Assembly (NCBI GenBank): GCA_963580455.1 | Contig: OY756963.1 | Span: 24,943,555-25,007,554 of the forward strand | Direction: 5' to 3' | Source: Euonymus europaeus | Taxonomy: Eukaryota > Streptophyta > Magnoliopsida > Celastrales > Celastraceae | DNA: 64,000 bases | Shown here: piece by piece, positions 37,377-49,065 of the stretch | Layout: each line of letters begins with the position of its first letter | Position numbering within the stretch: position 1 is the first letter of the stretch | Translations under genes and position numbers: made by a program | Notes under the pieces: model-generated | The model's database searches: none | Seen by the model: only the letters and a program-made list of their open reading frames with translations | Told to the model about the DNA's origin: nothing

Positions 37377-40300
37377 AACTCATAACTTCTAGCTGCAGAG
37401 AAATTGTGGAAAAAGTAAAGATTCCTCACTCAAATATATTCACTTGATCGTCGGAGGTTTATTAGTCGGCACACCATGATGTCAAGAACTCTCACGACTG
37501 TCACTATTTCTTCTATATTCTTTGCAAGTTGTTTGCATCGACGCATCAACTAGTCACTCAATATACGAGTCATATTTAACAGTAATTTTACAAATAATGT
37601 AATAAAAGGTAATTTGCCATTCTTTGATTTCCATGTTACATTCACTGGCCGGGATCTAGTTGGCAACTAAGCAACTTAATTAATAATTAATATACGTAGG
37701 CCATGGATACCTTAATTGCAATTGAATTAACGATTCTCTTTTCCGAATAGTGGTTAGGTTTTAATCTTGTATTTTAGTTCTTAATAGCGTCTGAGGCAAT
37801 CACTACGATCCCAAATGGAAGTGAACCTGCTTGACTTATTTTCTTGCTTTGTCGATATAAAGTTTTCACATGTATTGATGGCCACAATAAGACAATATAT
37901 TCCACCATACCATCAAAGATCAACACTGCCAAAATATTTGTTCATTATTGCTGCATATCTTAACAAGGAACCAAACCATATCTTATTTTTCTTTTTCAAG
38001 GTTGGCAGGGGCACAAGTTATTAACAAAACAACCAAAAAAATATAAATATAAATATAAAAGTTGACAATGACTTTACAATACCAAAATTAAGGGTTCACA
38101 TGCATGCATGCTCAAGCATTCAAGCTTAGCCTCTTGTTTTTGGTTTGTACTTAGCTTGTCGATTTGAGTTAAAATTTAAGATTTGGCTTGTAAAGTTTCA
38201 TGGATTAGTGATGCAATGACTTGTCTGATCGTTCGTCCATAAGAATGGCTTTCTCTGTATATATATGCTTGAAAGGTTTGATGTTTGTTAATTTGGGCTT
38301 GTGGAAAGATTCGAACCAAACTTTCGACCTATTCGAAGTCATCAGAAGTGGTTAGCACTGATTAAGCAAAAGCTCACTAGTACTATATATATAGCACTCA
38401 CTCTCTCATGTTGTTTGATGGAAGGAAATACAGACTTTGTCTCACATTATCTGTGTAGAGTAATTAATAGATATATAGTACAATATTTTTTTAATCTTTT
38501 GCCAATTAAATTGTTATTTACTGTCTTTCACCACGCATGTCTTGGTTTTAAGAAATTTTGTCTAGACGATCATAGGTTTCTCAACAGGGTTAGATGCTTA
38601 ATTAGATGTTGTTGTTAATTATTGGACTAATCGTGTTGTCCTTATAAGCCATAACAGACTCTGGACTAATGGTGATTAGAGAATCTCAACCAAATTATAA
38701 ATGATCGGATGAGAGGACCTATATAGTGATTATAGGAAGCTCGAGATCTGTTGCAGAAAACGCCACTCTAAATTCATGACACTACCGCATAATTTTTATT
38801 TAATTTTTAAAAAAAAATATGATATATGTGTTTTGATCAAGATTACGAGTTTAGCGAGATATTTTGTGTTAAAATTTTTTTAGTTCATATCAAAAGAGAG
38901 ATTGAATCTTTGTAGTTTATATTCAACGATTTGTCATTTTCATGTAATTTCACGACTACTAAAAAATGTTAAATGTCGAAAATGTGAAAATTTACAACAA
39001 ATTCCAGTTATCCGATTAATATAGGGTGTAGTGCACCTTTTTAATAAATAATAATGATTTTACTACAAAAACATGGGAGTTTTGCGATGTATGCTCCATT
39101 AATTAAGTGTATGCATCTGTTGCGCAAGACCCGCAATTGTGAATTGAATTTGACCTTTCTCAATTACATATGATTATATACGAAGATTTATATAAAGATT
39201 ATGATCATATATATATATATATATATATATAGTGCGTAATGAAGAAATTATATACTCTCACTCACTATTTATATTTTTTGAACTCTACAAATATTATTTT
39301 ACCCACTAATTTAGCGGATCTCAAAACTAAATCCACTCTTGATAATGATACAATCTTCCAATCAAATGCTGTGAATGACTCTTTTAGACCAAACTTCAAG
39401 AAAAAAGAAGAAGAAAAGTTTCTTCTTTTTTTCAATCATAAAAATGATGATTATGTAGTGCTTGGTAGAACTTTCCAACATAAAAAATAAAGTCATTGAA
39501 AAAGATACAAATTTTTGACCCAATTTTCTTTTTGGGCGACCTAGCTATATTGATCTAAGTCATATTGAACCACCAAACTAAGGGATGGTTTTTGTTAATT
39601 TGTTCTCACTTTCCCACACCACCCATTATGTGTTTGACAAAATGCGAAGTGTGCCACTCATTATCGCAAACATCACACACACTTTTTTCTTCCCATACCC
39701 ATCGACTCATATAATCACTAATTAATAGGCCAACTGGCCCTGCTCTCCCTCTCTCTCTCTCTCTCATTATGTTAGAAATCTTCAGCACCCTCACATAAAT
39801 AAAAAAAATATATAATATTATTCATTTTAGATTATTCATTTCATATGGATGTATCTGTCTATGCGATTTTATTTTTCATAAGTCATCTCAATTAATGATA
39901 CTTAAAGCAAAAAATATCTCTTACGTGTGATAGGAATTTGGGATTCAATATATTATAAAGCACAAGCGCCTAGTTTAGACATCTCAAATGGACGGCGTGA
40001 GATACTTTACAGATTAGGTAAACACAATAAGCATAATAAATAGTGCAAGCATAAGAGAAGGTGGCAGCATGTACACACATTTTTTATTTAGTATATCTCC
40101 AATTATATATTCTTGGGTATATTGTTTGGCATCATTAATTAAGACAATATATATTTGCATGTTAACTTTCACAGTTTCACCACATAAATGAATCTACGGC
40201 TAACAAAAAAGGTTAGAATATAAATTATAAGGAAAATGATATCTAGTGCATATTTTGGGAATCTATGATAACACATATCTAATTTTTCTATTAATTTTTT

Positions 40301-42078
40301 ATTGTAATTAATTATTTCAGTGTCTTAATCAATATACTAAACATTTATTTGATTTTATGATTTTATTTTAATTAATTATTAGCCCGTTAGGGTTGAGCGA
40401 ATCCGTTCTCCTTAGGGTTTAACATTTATTGTTTATGTCATAACAAGAAAATTCGATACATGAGTCCATTAAAGTTTAGCGAATTCATTTTTTTTAGGGT
40501 TTAACACTTATTATTTGGATATGAACCCCTAAAATATGAGCTATTTATTAATATCTAAATTATAATTGAAGTAAATTAAAGTCGCATTTGACTGATTCTA
40601 AAATTGGGTATAAGTTACAAGAAGATATTTTAATTGCTCCCGCCAAACTTAGATTGATGGCATATACTAGTCTAGCATTTAATACACAACCGGAAAAGGG
40701 TATTTATATTTTTTTGATAATAAATCGAGAAAATCTGGTAATCCTTGAAACTTGAAAGAGAAAAATAGGGATATAAATTATCATTATTATTATTTAATGA
40801 GATTTGCTGTTTTGACTCTATAAAATGGGATTCAAATAAATAAAATGATTATTAATTGACACTTTTGTCTCTTTTTTTCATCTAACTTGATTTGACAATT
40901 AATATCAAGTGTCAAGTAGTTCGGATTTGTTTAGTAACACTTTTTTAATTATATGGACAAGAAAACAAAGTCCAGAGGCATTCCCTCTGCGTGCCCCAGC
41001 GAACGGACTAAAATGTACATACTTTCCGACACCAACGATGGCCACGATTAGTCTGTCATTTGTCAGAGTCAGCGACACCGGTCACCGGTTATGCTAGCTC
41101 TCCTCTCCCTCTGCAGGAGACACTCCTCTGTTTTCCTTTCCAGTCACAGGGAGAGAATGTGTAGTCATTTCCAGCATTTTCAGTATTAACGGAAAATGAA
41201 AGAGAAAATTGAAGTGCAAAATTTAATGACACACTGTTTTTTTTTATTATTAATTGCAAAATTTCAATGAATGAACGACCAGAATTGAGAGCCTCCAAGT
41301 GCTTTGACTGAAACCAATTAAACCAGCGAAAGATTATGCTTTTTCTATCGAATCACCTTTTTTTCCAGAATTTTGCATTACCCAAACAAAAGAAAAATCA
41401 TTTAATGCAAATTCAGAGATGCTCCTTATTAGGATTAGAGTCAAAAGTTATAAAGAAATTTCTACGTCTCTGAAGGCTTAGCAGATTTTCAATGAAATGC
41501 TTTGGCGAAGGTAGAATGAGCTGCTGGCCTACCGCTTCATCGTTAAAGGCTCTTTTAATAAGGATAAAATTCTGCGGATCTTTGACAGGCGACTCTTCGA
41601 ACCTAACAGGATAATAAATTGGACAAAACTCTCTCTATCTCTAGTCTAGTCTCTAACACGTGGAAGTTGCCTTTTCTATTAATAAAACCACTTAGGTCTT
41701 ATCAACCTCCATTGAAGATGACCTTTATAGAACAAATCAAGTTGCCTAAACAGCTGGAAGAACATTTACCCATTAACAAGAATGCTAGTATCTCATCGAA
41801 ATAATTAAAAAAAAGTACCCAGGAATGTAACAGTAAATTTACACCTAAGAACAATGCCAGTGAATTCATTCATTCTTGGAAGTTCAAAATCATTCGATTG
41901 CTACAGAGGATAAAAAAGAAAGCGTGAAGTGAATTAAAGTTAGGATTTTTATAATAGTCAAATACAAAGAAAAGCAAGATGATTAAAACCCAATTGATAA
42001 TGTCAAATCGGCATCCTCTTGGATCCAATAAAAGTGGCAAAAAATTTGTACCTTTTTAGACCATCAAACACCTCGTCT
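37377..42078. other. 4.7-kb gene-poor spacer and 3' side of the first C2H2 gene
   Basis: The block is AT-rich with a TA microsatellite at about 39208-39231 and a CT microsatellite at about 39745-39765. A weak local duplication containing TTAGGGTTTAACA lies near 40386-40436 and 40470-40518. Short ORFs show no recognisable similarity. The 3'UTR of the C2H2 gene probably lies within about 41800-42078. Confidence 0.4.
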
Positions 42079-43194
42079 TCATCGCCTAACATGGTTCACA
42101 AATTCAGCATCAGAAAGTGCAGAAAGTTCGATTTGGCTAATGTCGTCTTCATCCATTGGAGCTGGCAAATTAAGATCTATGAAATTGTTGCTTATGGTGG
42201 AACTTCTAGCTGGAGCAGTAGTAGCAGTAGCTGGTGGGGGTGGGGGTGGTGCTGAACCAGTAATTACATGAGATCTCTTATGCCCACCGAGTGCCTGTCC
42301 TGATGAGAAAACCCTATAACAATAAGGACATTCATGAATCTTCTTTTGAGGACCTGCATTATTCTCTGTTTCCAACAACTCTGGCTCTTGAACATTAATG
42401 GTAGCTTTGATTTTCTTGTGACTCGCTCTGTGCCCACCAAGTGCTTGATAAGATTTAAACGATTTCTTACATGTTTCGCATCTGTACTTTCCTCTGGTTC
42501 TGGTCTTGCATGATTTGAACTCATCAGATTCATATGTTTCTTCCTCTGCCTCTAATTCTTTATGTTCTTGTTCATTGAGAAATTTTTCTTTTCTCCTCCA
42601 TTTGTCCCTCGAAAGCATCATAAGACAGAAAGCTACATCTTCTTCTGTGGTGGCATCGGAGATCGAACTTACCGGTTCAGGCTCTACCCATGACTCGGAC
42701 TTCTTCTTGTTGTTGTCGTTACTGAGTTTGTGAAACTTAAGCTTCTTGAAATTCTCATGTTCTTGATTCTTTTGGTTGTAGTACTGATGATGCTCCATCA
42801 GTTTCCGAGTTCGCTTGGATCGTCTCCGAGTTGGGTTCTTGAATGACTCGGTCTCGCTTTCTCTGTCTTGAAGAACAATAGAACCAGCATCAACAGCGAA
42901 AGAAAATTCAGGATCTCCTACTCGAATACTTCTCTTTGGGTTCTCTCTGAGAACATAAGACAAACCCTTGTCAGAATTCTCTTCTCCTTCTGGTTCCTCT
43001 TTTTCTTCTTCATCAGACGACGAAGACGAAGAAGCTGAGTCGGCTTCTTCACTGAGTTGATTATGTGGGTCTTCGTCTTCTGGTTCTCTCTTTGGAGGAA
43101 CTGGAAGATTCAGCATGTGAGACCTCATATGACCACCCAAAGCTCTTCCATTAGCGAAGCTCTTGAAACAGAGCTTACACTTGTGTCTCTCCAT
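42079..43194 (-). CDS. C2H2 (QALGGH, C1-3i type) zinc-finger protein with EAR motif
   Basis: Single exon, 371 residues, ATG at 43194 and stop TGA at 42079. There are three plant C2H2 fingers at residues about 6-26 ([11 protein letters not shown]), 239-259 ([11 protein letters not shown]) and 289-309 ([11 protein letters not shown]). The DLNLPAP EAR repression motif is at 340-346 and an L-box-like VAFCLMML at about 187-194. A Ser/Glu-rich acidic linker and a basic RRRSKRTRK patch (about 123-131), likely a nuclear localisation signal, lie between fingers 1 and 2. The architecture fits the ZAT1/4/9 group of transcriptional repressors. Intronless structure is normal for the family. A related four-finger gene lies 10.7 kb away in the same orientation. 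Target genes cannot be inferred. Confidence 0.92.
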   Translation of the reverse strand: MERHKCKLCFKSFANGRALGGHMRSHMLNLPVPPKREPEDEDPHNQLSEEADSASSSSSSDEEEKEEPEGEENSDKGLSYVLRENPKRSIRVGDPEFSFAVDAGSIVLQDRESETESFKNPTRRRSKRTRKLMEHHQYYNQKNQEHENFKKLKFHKLSNDNNKKKSESWVEPEPVSSISDATTEEDVAFCLMMLSRDKWRRKEKFLNEQEHKELEAEEETYESDEFKSCKTRTRGKYRCETCKKSFKSYQALGGHRASHKKIKATINVQEPELLETENNAGPQKKIHECPYCYRVFSSGQALGGHKRSHVITGSAPPPPPPATATTAPARSSTISNNFIDLNLPAPMDEDDISQIELSALSDAEFVNHVRR

Positions 43195-46100
43195 TGCAGA
43201 CGGAGAACCCCGAAACCACTACAGAGCAAAAAAAAAACAAAGCAGCTTCTCTCTCCTCTCTTTCTGTGTTAAAGCTTGTGACTACTGAATTTCTACAAAG
43301 AAAGTGTATTCAGAGAGAGAGATAGTGGAAACTCAATAGGAGTAGGTGACAAGCATTGCTCCACCAAGATAGATAGATAGGGAGAGAGATAGATATATAC
43401 AAAGAGAGAGAGAGAAGAGAAGATACAAGTAATATTAAAAAAGAAAAAATCGGAAATTAAAAAGTAAAAATTATAAATTAGTGAGTTGGGAAGTAAATAT
43501 TTGTCATTTAAAACGGCAAAAAACAATAAATATAAAAATTTAATAAAAGGGCTTATATGCATGGAGGGAGAAAGAGCGACATGTAACATGCGAGTCTTGC
43601 TTGCCCGTTTCAGTATTTATTCTCACCACCATCTCCCCCATTTCATCTCCTCTACTTTCACTTTCCCCAAATTGCCCTTTTCACCTCCTATGCAAAAAAA
43701 CAAATTAGGCTTCAAAATTAAAGACTGTTAGAAGGACATTTTGGGTATAAAAAATGTGGGGCTTTGCTTGTAAAGTCAAGGAAACTGCTGTGCTTGTTGT
43801 AACGACGAATCAGAATAAAGAACCATAGAATGTCCTAAATTCTTTTAATAAATAAAAAAGGTGCTAACATGAGCGAACTGTGACATTAAACAAATGACTG
43901 GTCATCCAATTGGGTACCACAGAGAGTTAAATAAAAAGTTTTTTTATTTATTTATATTTTTCAGATTCTGTTAACTTTTTGCCGGTGATATTTAGGGCCA
44001 ACTGTCAGTTTGGTAGCTCTAGCATGCCGGCTGGACCGGCTCAGTTACTGTACATTTACTTTTACAAGTTTTTGAGCAAAACAAATAAGTTATCAAAAAT
44101 AAATAAATTACTTTAGTTTCCGTTAATTTTGGATCTTTCTGTTGAAATGGGTATTGATGAAAAGGAAGGGTGGGAAATGAGTAGGAAAGTAACCACCTTG
44201 CTTTGCTTTGCTTTGTGGATGTAAATGTGATGGGAGTTTTTCTAAATTCTAATGGAGGGGGTTGGAATGGGATCGAAGTAAATGCCGTTTTGTTAGGGTT
44301 TTAAAGGGTGGACCTAGTCCTTAGACTTTTTAAATGGTGCCACCCATTACATTGATTCCTAAACCATCGTGGTCCAATTACGCGTCATTTGCTACGAAAC
44401 ATAACCAAATGACAAAAACAGACAAATACGGTTCTAAATTCTAATTGCTTGACTTTCCACTTTCAATTCTCGAGTCATTTAGGTCACACATTGATTCATA
44501 TGTAAATTGACATGAAAAGTAATTTAACTTATTGGATGGACATTTCGTATCATTTATATCGTATTACAACACTCTGATTCACGTGTACGTGTGACTCTTT
44601 CTTATTTTCAAGACTTCTCTGAGAGAGAATCAAAATCTTTTTTGATCGTGAATAGGATGAACCGTCCGTGTATCTTAACAATTAAAATTAGGCTCGATCA
44701 ATTAAAATGTGTATTATCAATATATAGATGATACTCCAACCCAACACGTGAAAATTCTAGCCCAAATATATTTTCAAACTTTTAAAAGTTTGTCCATTGC
44801 TCATATTCTAGTTTATTATGTTCACAAATCGTCTTTTAGTTCAACCTCGTCTTGAACAAAATTACTTAACCGTGGTTGAGTTGGGTGGAAATGAAAATGA
44901 ATCTTTTTAACTGCCAAACATAAGTTTAATATTCTTCCCCCACAAATACTTTGCGACTTGGTCAAAGTCTAGAGTTTTAACTTGATTATATTTATATATA
45001 TATATATATATATAATTATTTGAGCTCTCAAATTTCACATAATTAATACCTAATTGATTTGAATGTCATTAACACAGATTGGATTATGGATAAAAATATA
45101 CAATTCAATACATTTTCATGAATACCAAATGACATTATATTTTCCTACAGTTGTACAATTTAATAATATTAATTGATTTGTTGAAATTAAAATAATGAGA
45201 TTAATTTTAGTCAAGATTCAAACCAATTCAAGTAAAGTCAAAATTATATTTTATTTATGTCTTTTTCCTTCCAAACTTCATTATGAACAGATTGATGAAC
45301 TGCATCATGGGATCCGAAAACTCTACTGCAACCACCACCATTATTGGGTTTTTTTTTTATATAATCTGGAAAATCACTATATCAGCATGTCACTTTGGAT
45401 CAGCATAGTTTGGCTAGGTTCAAATCTCGGGCAGTCAGTCTATACTAACAATAGATTTGACCCGATGGAAGTTCGTTACGAAAATTACTCATGAGCGTTG
45501 CAATTAAACTCGTGACCGCGATCAAAATTACTGCGATTAATTTTATCATTTAGCTAACACCTCAATGGCGCTACTATTGTTTTTATTACGATTTCAATTT
45601 ATGATTGTAAGCTTATGCTATATCCATAAAGAGTATCTATGATCTAGACCATACATACATCTTGTGATCTTCATCCCACTACTGATTCTGGTATTATTTA
45701 TGGCACAACACGATTCGAACACTGGACAGACCATAACTTTTTCCTTGGACAGGGTCGAAGAGTAGGACCCTCCAATGCTTGGGATCAATCATGACTGACA
45801 TTTAATGACTGATGCTGCTAAATATTCATAAGAAAAAAAAATATACTAAAGCATTCATGATATATATGACACCCATCATAATCATAAAATTTGATTCAAA
45901 TTTTAAATTTGAAAATTCAAAATTATGAGTATCACTCAGTTGAGACATTTATGAATTTTTTTTATTATTTAGAAAACAGTTTATAAATAACACAAATCAA
46001 ATGAATTTTTAATATATTTTTAAAACTGTTTTTCAAAATTATACTCAAAATCATTTTTAATTATTGAAATCGAAAATACTTTGCAAACACACTCGATTAA

Positions 46101-46475
46101 ATTAAATGATACTTTAACATTCGATTAACTAACGGCATGAAACAACTGGAGTTGATCTGTTGTTTACATGTTAATGGGCCAAGCCTAGTTTTTGCTTGTA
46201 TCAACTCTCAAGTCTCAAGACAAGGATGGGCTGGACTATCGATTATGGGCTGAAGTTTAGCACGTGGGAATTAGAACTTAGAAGGGCACCATCTTCCGTA
46301 AGTTTTCTCCTGTACTTTTTTTTTTTTTTTTACAATAAATGGCAATGTGAATCTAGTGCGCCATCTCTGTTTTCGGTCCCGAAGCCCCTACGCCCTTAGA
46401 TTCACTAATTTGAAGAAATTCAGACTGTGTTTCAAATTTTAGCAAACACAACTTGGATCGGTTTTCGAGTTTTAA
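43195..46475. other. promoter region of the C2H2 gene and 3-kb intergenic spacer
   Basis: Just upstream of the C2H2 gene (43195-43440) the plus strand is purine- and GA-rich with AGAGAG and ATAG runs, probably the 5'UTR and core promoter. The remainder is AT-rich, with a TA microsatellite near 44995-45013 and no recognised gene. The end of the interval (46276-46350) is one copy of a repeat found again near 47175. Confidence 0.4.
46276..46361 (+). repeat. upstream copy of a direct repeat flanking the 138-residue gene
   Basis: The sequence starting AGAAGGGCACCATCTTCC, with a following T-run and ATAAATGGCAATGTG, matches 47175-47249 with few differences apart from T-run length. The copies lie about 900 bp apart in the same orientation and bracket the small gene at 46476-46970. 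Confidence 0.8.
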
Positions 46476-46970
46476 ATGGAGATGGAGACTGAGAGCAAGA
46501 AATCCACACTTGGAGGTGCTGTGGCCAACCTTTTTGGTCCTGTCTATGACAAGTTCAAGGGCCTTCCTGATGTGTTTGCTGATAAAAAGGTGAAATCCAA
46601 CGCATTTCTCTGACATTTAATTTTTTTATCTAATTAAGCAGGACTGGTAAACTTCGATTGTAAATAGGTGGAAAAGGATTTTCAAGAGTTTGGCACAAAT
46701 GTTACTCGTCATGCAACGCAAGCAGTGAGTCGAAGCCAGAATGCTATGCACAAGGCACAACAGGAGACCAAGAAATTCTTTGATTCCGCGACACAAATGG
46801 TTCAAAATCCTGGGGCAGCACTTCGTACTATCACTGTTGTTCTCACTATTGCTGCCGCGAAATATTTCATCATTGGAACGATGAAGCATATGCTCCACAA
46901 GCTCGGAGAAATCTTCTGTCATCTGACTCAAAGGATTGCCAAAATCTTCAAGCATGTCAAAGAAGATTAA
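46476..46970 (+). CDS. unrecognised 138-residue protein with one hydrophobic segment
   Basis: Two exons on the plus strand: 46476-46589 (ATG at 46476) and 46668-46970, joined by a 78-base GT-AG intron (AAAAAG|GTGAAA, AAATAG|GTGGAA) in phase 0. The N-terminus is METESKKSTLGGAVANLFG after the initial ME. A charged, probably helical stretch follows (VEKDFQEFGTNVTRHATQAV, then AMHKAQQETKKFFDSATQM). A hydrophobic segment (TITVVLTIAAAKYFIIG, residues about 93-109) could span a membrane, and the C-terminus is basic. I do not recognise the family. Short exons, a canonical intron, a consistent frame and ATG placement support a real gene. A nearby repeated upstream segment hints at an old local duplication. 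Function is unknown. Confidence 0.65.
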
Positions 46971-47174
46971 TCCCAATCCGATTGGGATCTAATTGTATTT
47001 CTTCCTTTTGTTTTGTGGGTTTGAATCTGGTTTGTGAAAAATCAAAGTTGGGAGTGTTAGGGTGTGGCTTGTGCTAAATATTAATGAGCTTTAAATCTAT
47101 GGTCTTTGAATTATTCCTCCCTCCCTCCCTCACTCCATCGATATATATCCATTATGAATATGCAAAAGAAATAT

Positions 47175-47249
47175 TAGAAGGGCACCATCTTCCATAGGTT
47201 TTCTCCTGTATTTTTTTAACGATAAATGCCAATGTGCATAAGTGCATTG
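47175..47249 (+). repeat. downstream copy of the direct repeat flanking the 138-residue gene
   Basis: This copy begins AGAAGGGCACCATCTTCC and continues to AAATGCCAATGTGCATA. It corresponds to 46276-46361, which lies in the promoter region of the small gene. No second gene copy follows it. Confidence 0.8.
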
Positions 47250-47291
47250 TTGGTGTAAATTTAATGGAACAATATGAATGAGAGAAAAGCT

Positions 47292-47375
47292 ACTTTTTTT
47301 TTTTTTTTTTGATAAAAGAGGACGGTACCTCTGAAGTTTATTAAAGGCCTCACTTATAGCGGAGGAATACCGAGG
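47292..47375 (-). mobile_element. short retroelement 3'-end fragment with poly(A) tail
   Basis: A T-run at about 47292-47310 on the plus strand (a poly(A) tail on minus) is followed by GATAAAAGAGGACGGTACCTC and a GC-richer stretch. On the minus strand this reads as a LINE-type 3' end. It is too short to show a coding domain. Confidence 0.4.
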
Positions 47376-47390
47376 TTATAAAAGTTACTT

Positions 47391-47697
47391 TTTTTTTTAT
47401 AAAAGATAAATTTTATTAATGACTAGACTTGTCAACTAATAACAGAGACTCCAAGAAAATAGGTGAGATACACCATAAAGATGGGCTAGCATGAAAAAGA
47501 GCCGCCTGCGCCAAAGCGTGAGCCACTTCGTTTGCTTGCCTTTTAACAAAAGAAACAGAACAAATCTGTCCTCGACTATCAAGAGCCCTACACTCCCTAA
47601 TAAGTTCTCCAAATTCAGAATGGTCCGGGTTAACCGAATTAAACGCTTCCACCACAATCTTTGCATCCAACTCCACCATGACACTAGAATATTGCAG
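47391..47697 (-). mobile_element. 5'-truncated LINE fragment with RNase H-like coding remnant
   Basis: On the minus strand 47416-47679 is open and reads as the end of a plant LINE RNase H domain (MVELDAKIVVEAFNSV, SFVKRQANEVAHALAQAAL). The T-run at about 47391-47400 is its poly(A) tail. AAAAGTTA occurs just before the tail (about 47381-47389) and just after the 5' end (about 47698-47705), consistent with a target-site duplication. The element is truncated and non-autonomous. Confidence 0.7.
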
Positions 47698-47705
47698 AAA
47701 AGTTA

Positions 47706-48848
47706 TTAGTTTGACTAAAATGGAGAAGTAAAATGTATAATAATTTATATTTTGGCGATTTGATTATATTAAAATACGTGTATTTTATTAATGTGAATAA
47801 TAATGTTAAATCTTTTCTCTTTTTTTTTTTAATAATAAAAATAGGTCCCAAAACAAATTTAATATTCTCACTGGGGTTAATCGGAGAAAAAGCTGGCCCA
47901 AATAAAAAAGATTAAAAGGTGAACGACTAAGCCAACTCTTAGGACAACCAGTATACTGAACTGTGGACTCCCACATTGTCGTGTACTCAAATTAAAATTT
48001 TGCCACGTTTGTTGACTTTACACATTTCAGATCAGCTAGTTTTATTGCGGCGTTTTAGGTCTTCTTTTATTTGGTGCAAGCAAATCACAAACTTCTCGAA
48101 CAATCTAATCTGAAGCTAATTGGACTGACTCATGGTTTCATTCAAGTATTTCTCAACCAAAAATTAATGTGGACCCTATTTTCATCCACGTACGTCCTAT
48201 ATTTTCTAGGGTGCAAATAAATTAAGCGTTCATTGTAATTGAATGATTCTAGCTCCTGCTTAATTAGTTTGAGTTAGATTTCAAAGAGACTCGGATCCAG
48301 CTGAGCAAATATAGGAATTTGTTCAATTCCTATTTGCTTTAGTTAAAGTTATATGTAGTTCTGAATTCTAATCATGATTTAGTAGCTTTTAACCCCTGGC
48401 TTGAGAGAGAAAACAAAGATCACTTGTTTTGAAAGCACAGCAAACTTTCTTGATTAACTCATTAATTAAACGACTAAAAGTTTGTTGTAAATCTCAAGCC
48501 CCTCACTCCCCCGCACTTATGAGATAGGTTATGTCAGACTTAACAAGTGGGCATGTAGAGACTACGGACAAATGGATTGAAATCTCAACCCGATATGATA
48601 TCACGTTGTAAATCTCAAGCTCACTCACATCAAATATATTGTTCGTTTTTAGCTGTCCGGTTTCATGAATGCATCAAACTCGAACAAATTTCTTCTGATA
48701 TTTATGCCAGGAAAAAGGCTCTTAATGTGAGGGAAAATATAGGGACTTGCGTTTCTTTATAAACACACATTCTTTAGGTTATCCAAGCGATTTCATAACA
48801 AGCACTGATTAACGAATGTTAGCTACAGTAAGTCAGTAATAATGTGTG
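47706..48848. other. AT-rich spacer up to the copia insertion
   Basis: No gene or clear repeat was recognised. The last five bases before the retrotransposon (CGCTT, 48849-48853) are its left target-site duplication. Confidence 0.4.
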
Positions 48849-48853
48849 CGCTT

Positions 48854-49065
48854 AGACAAAGATTGAATACCAACTAAAGTGAAGACAAAGATAGAATACC
48901 AACTAAAGTGATCTTTTGTATTAACAGTATATTTCGGCTAACCAATACAGACTGACTTATAAAGGAGAGTATGGACAACCCTAATTACAATGAACGAACA
49001 AGATGGTGACATGTGTCACTAGATCAACAAAGGTTTAATTATCAAAGATATAACACTACTTAACA
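48854..49065 (-). repeat. 3' LTR of the copia element
   Basis: 212 bp, apparently identical to 53549-53760. In element orientation it begins TGTTAAGTAGTG and ends TTTGTCT, so it lacks the usual terminal CA. It contains two 29-bp tandem units (AGACAAAGATNGAATACC...) with one mismatch. The last codons and stop of the Gag-Pol frame fall inside it (stop at 49056-49058). Confidence 0.95.

Noticed and set aside
40386..40518. Two TTAGGGTTTAACA words, possible interstitial telomere repeat
   Set aside because: Only single TTTAGGG-like units, not tandem arrays; more likely a weak local duplication.
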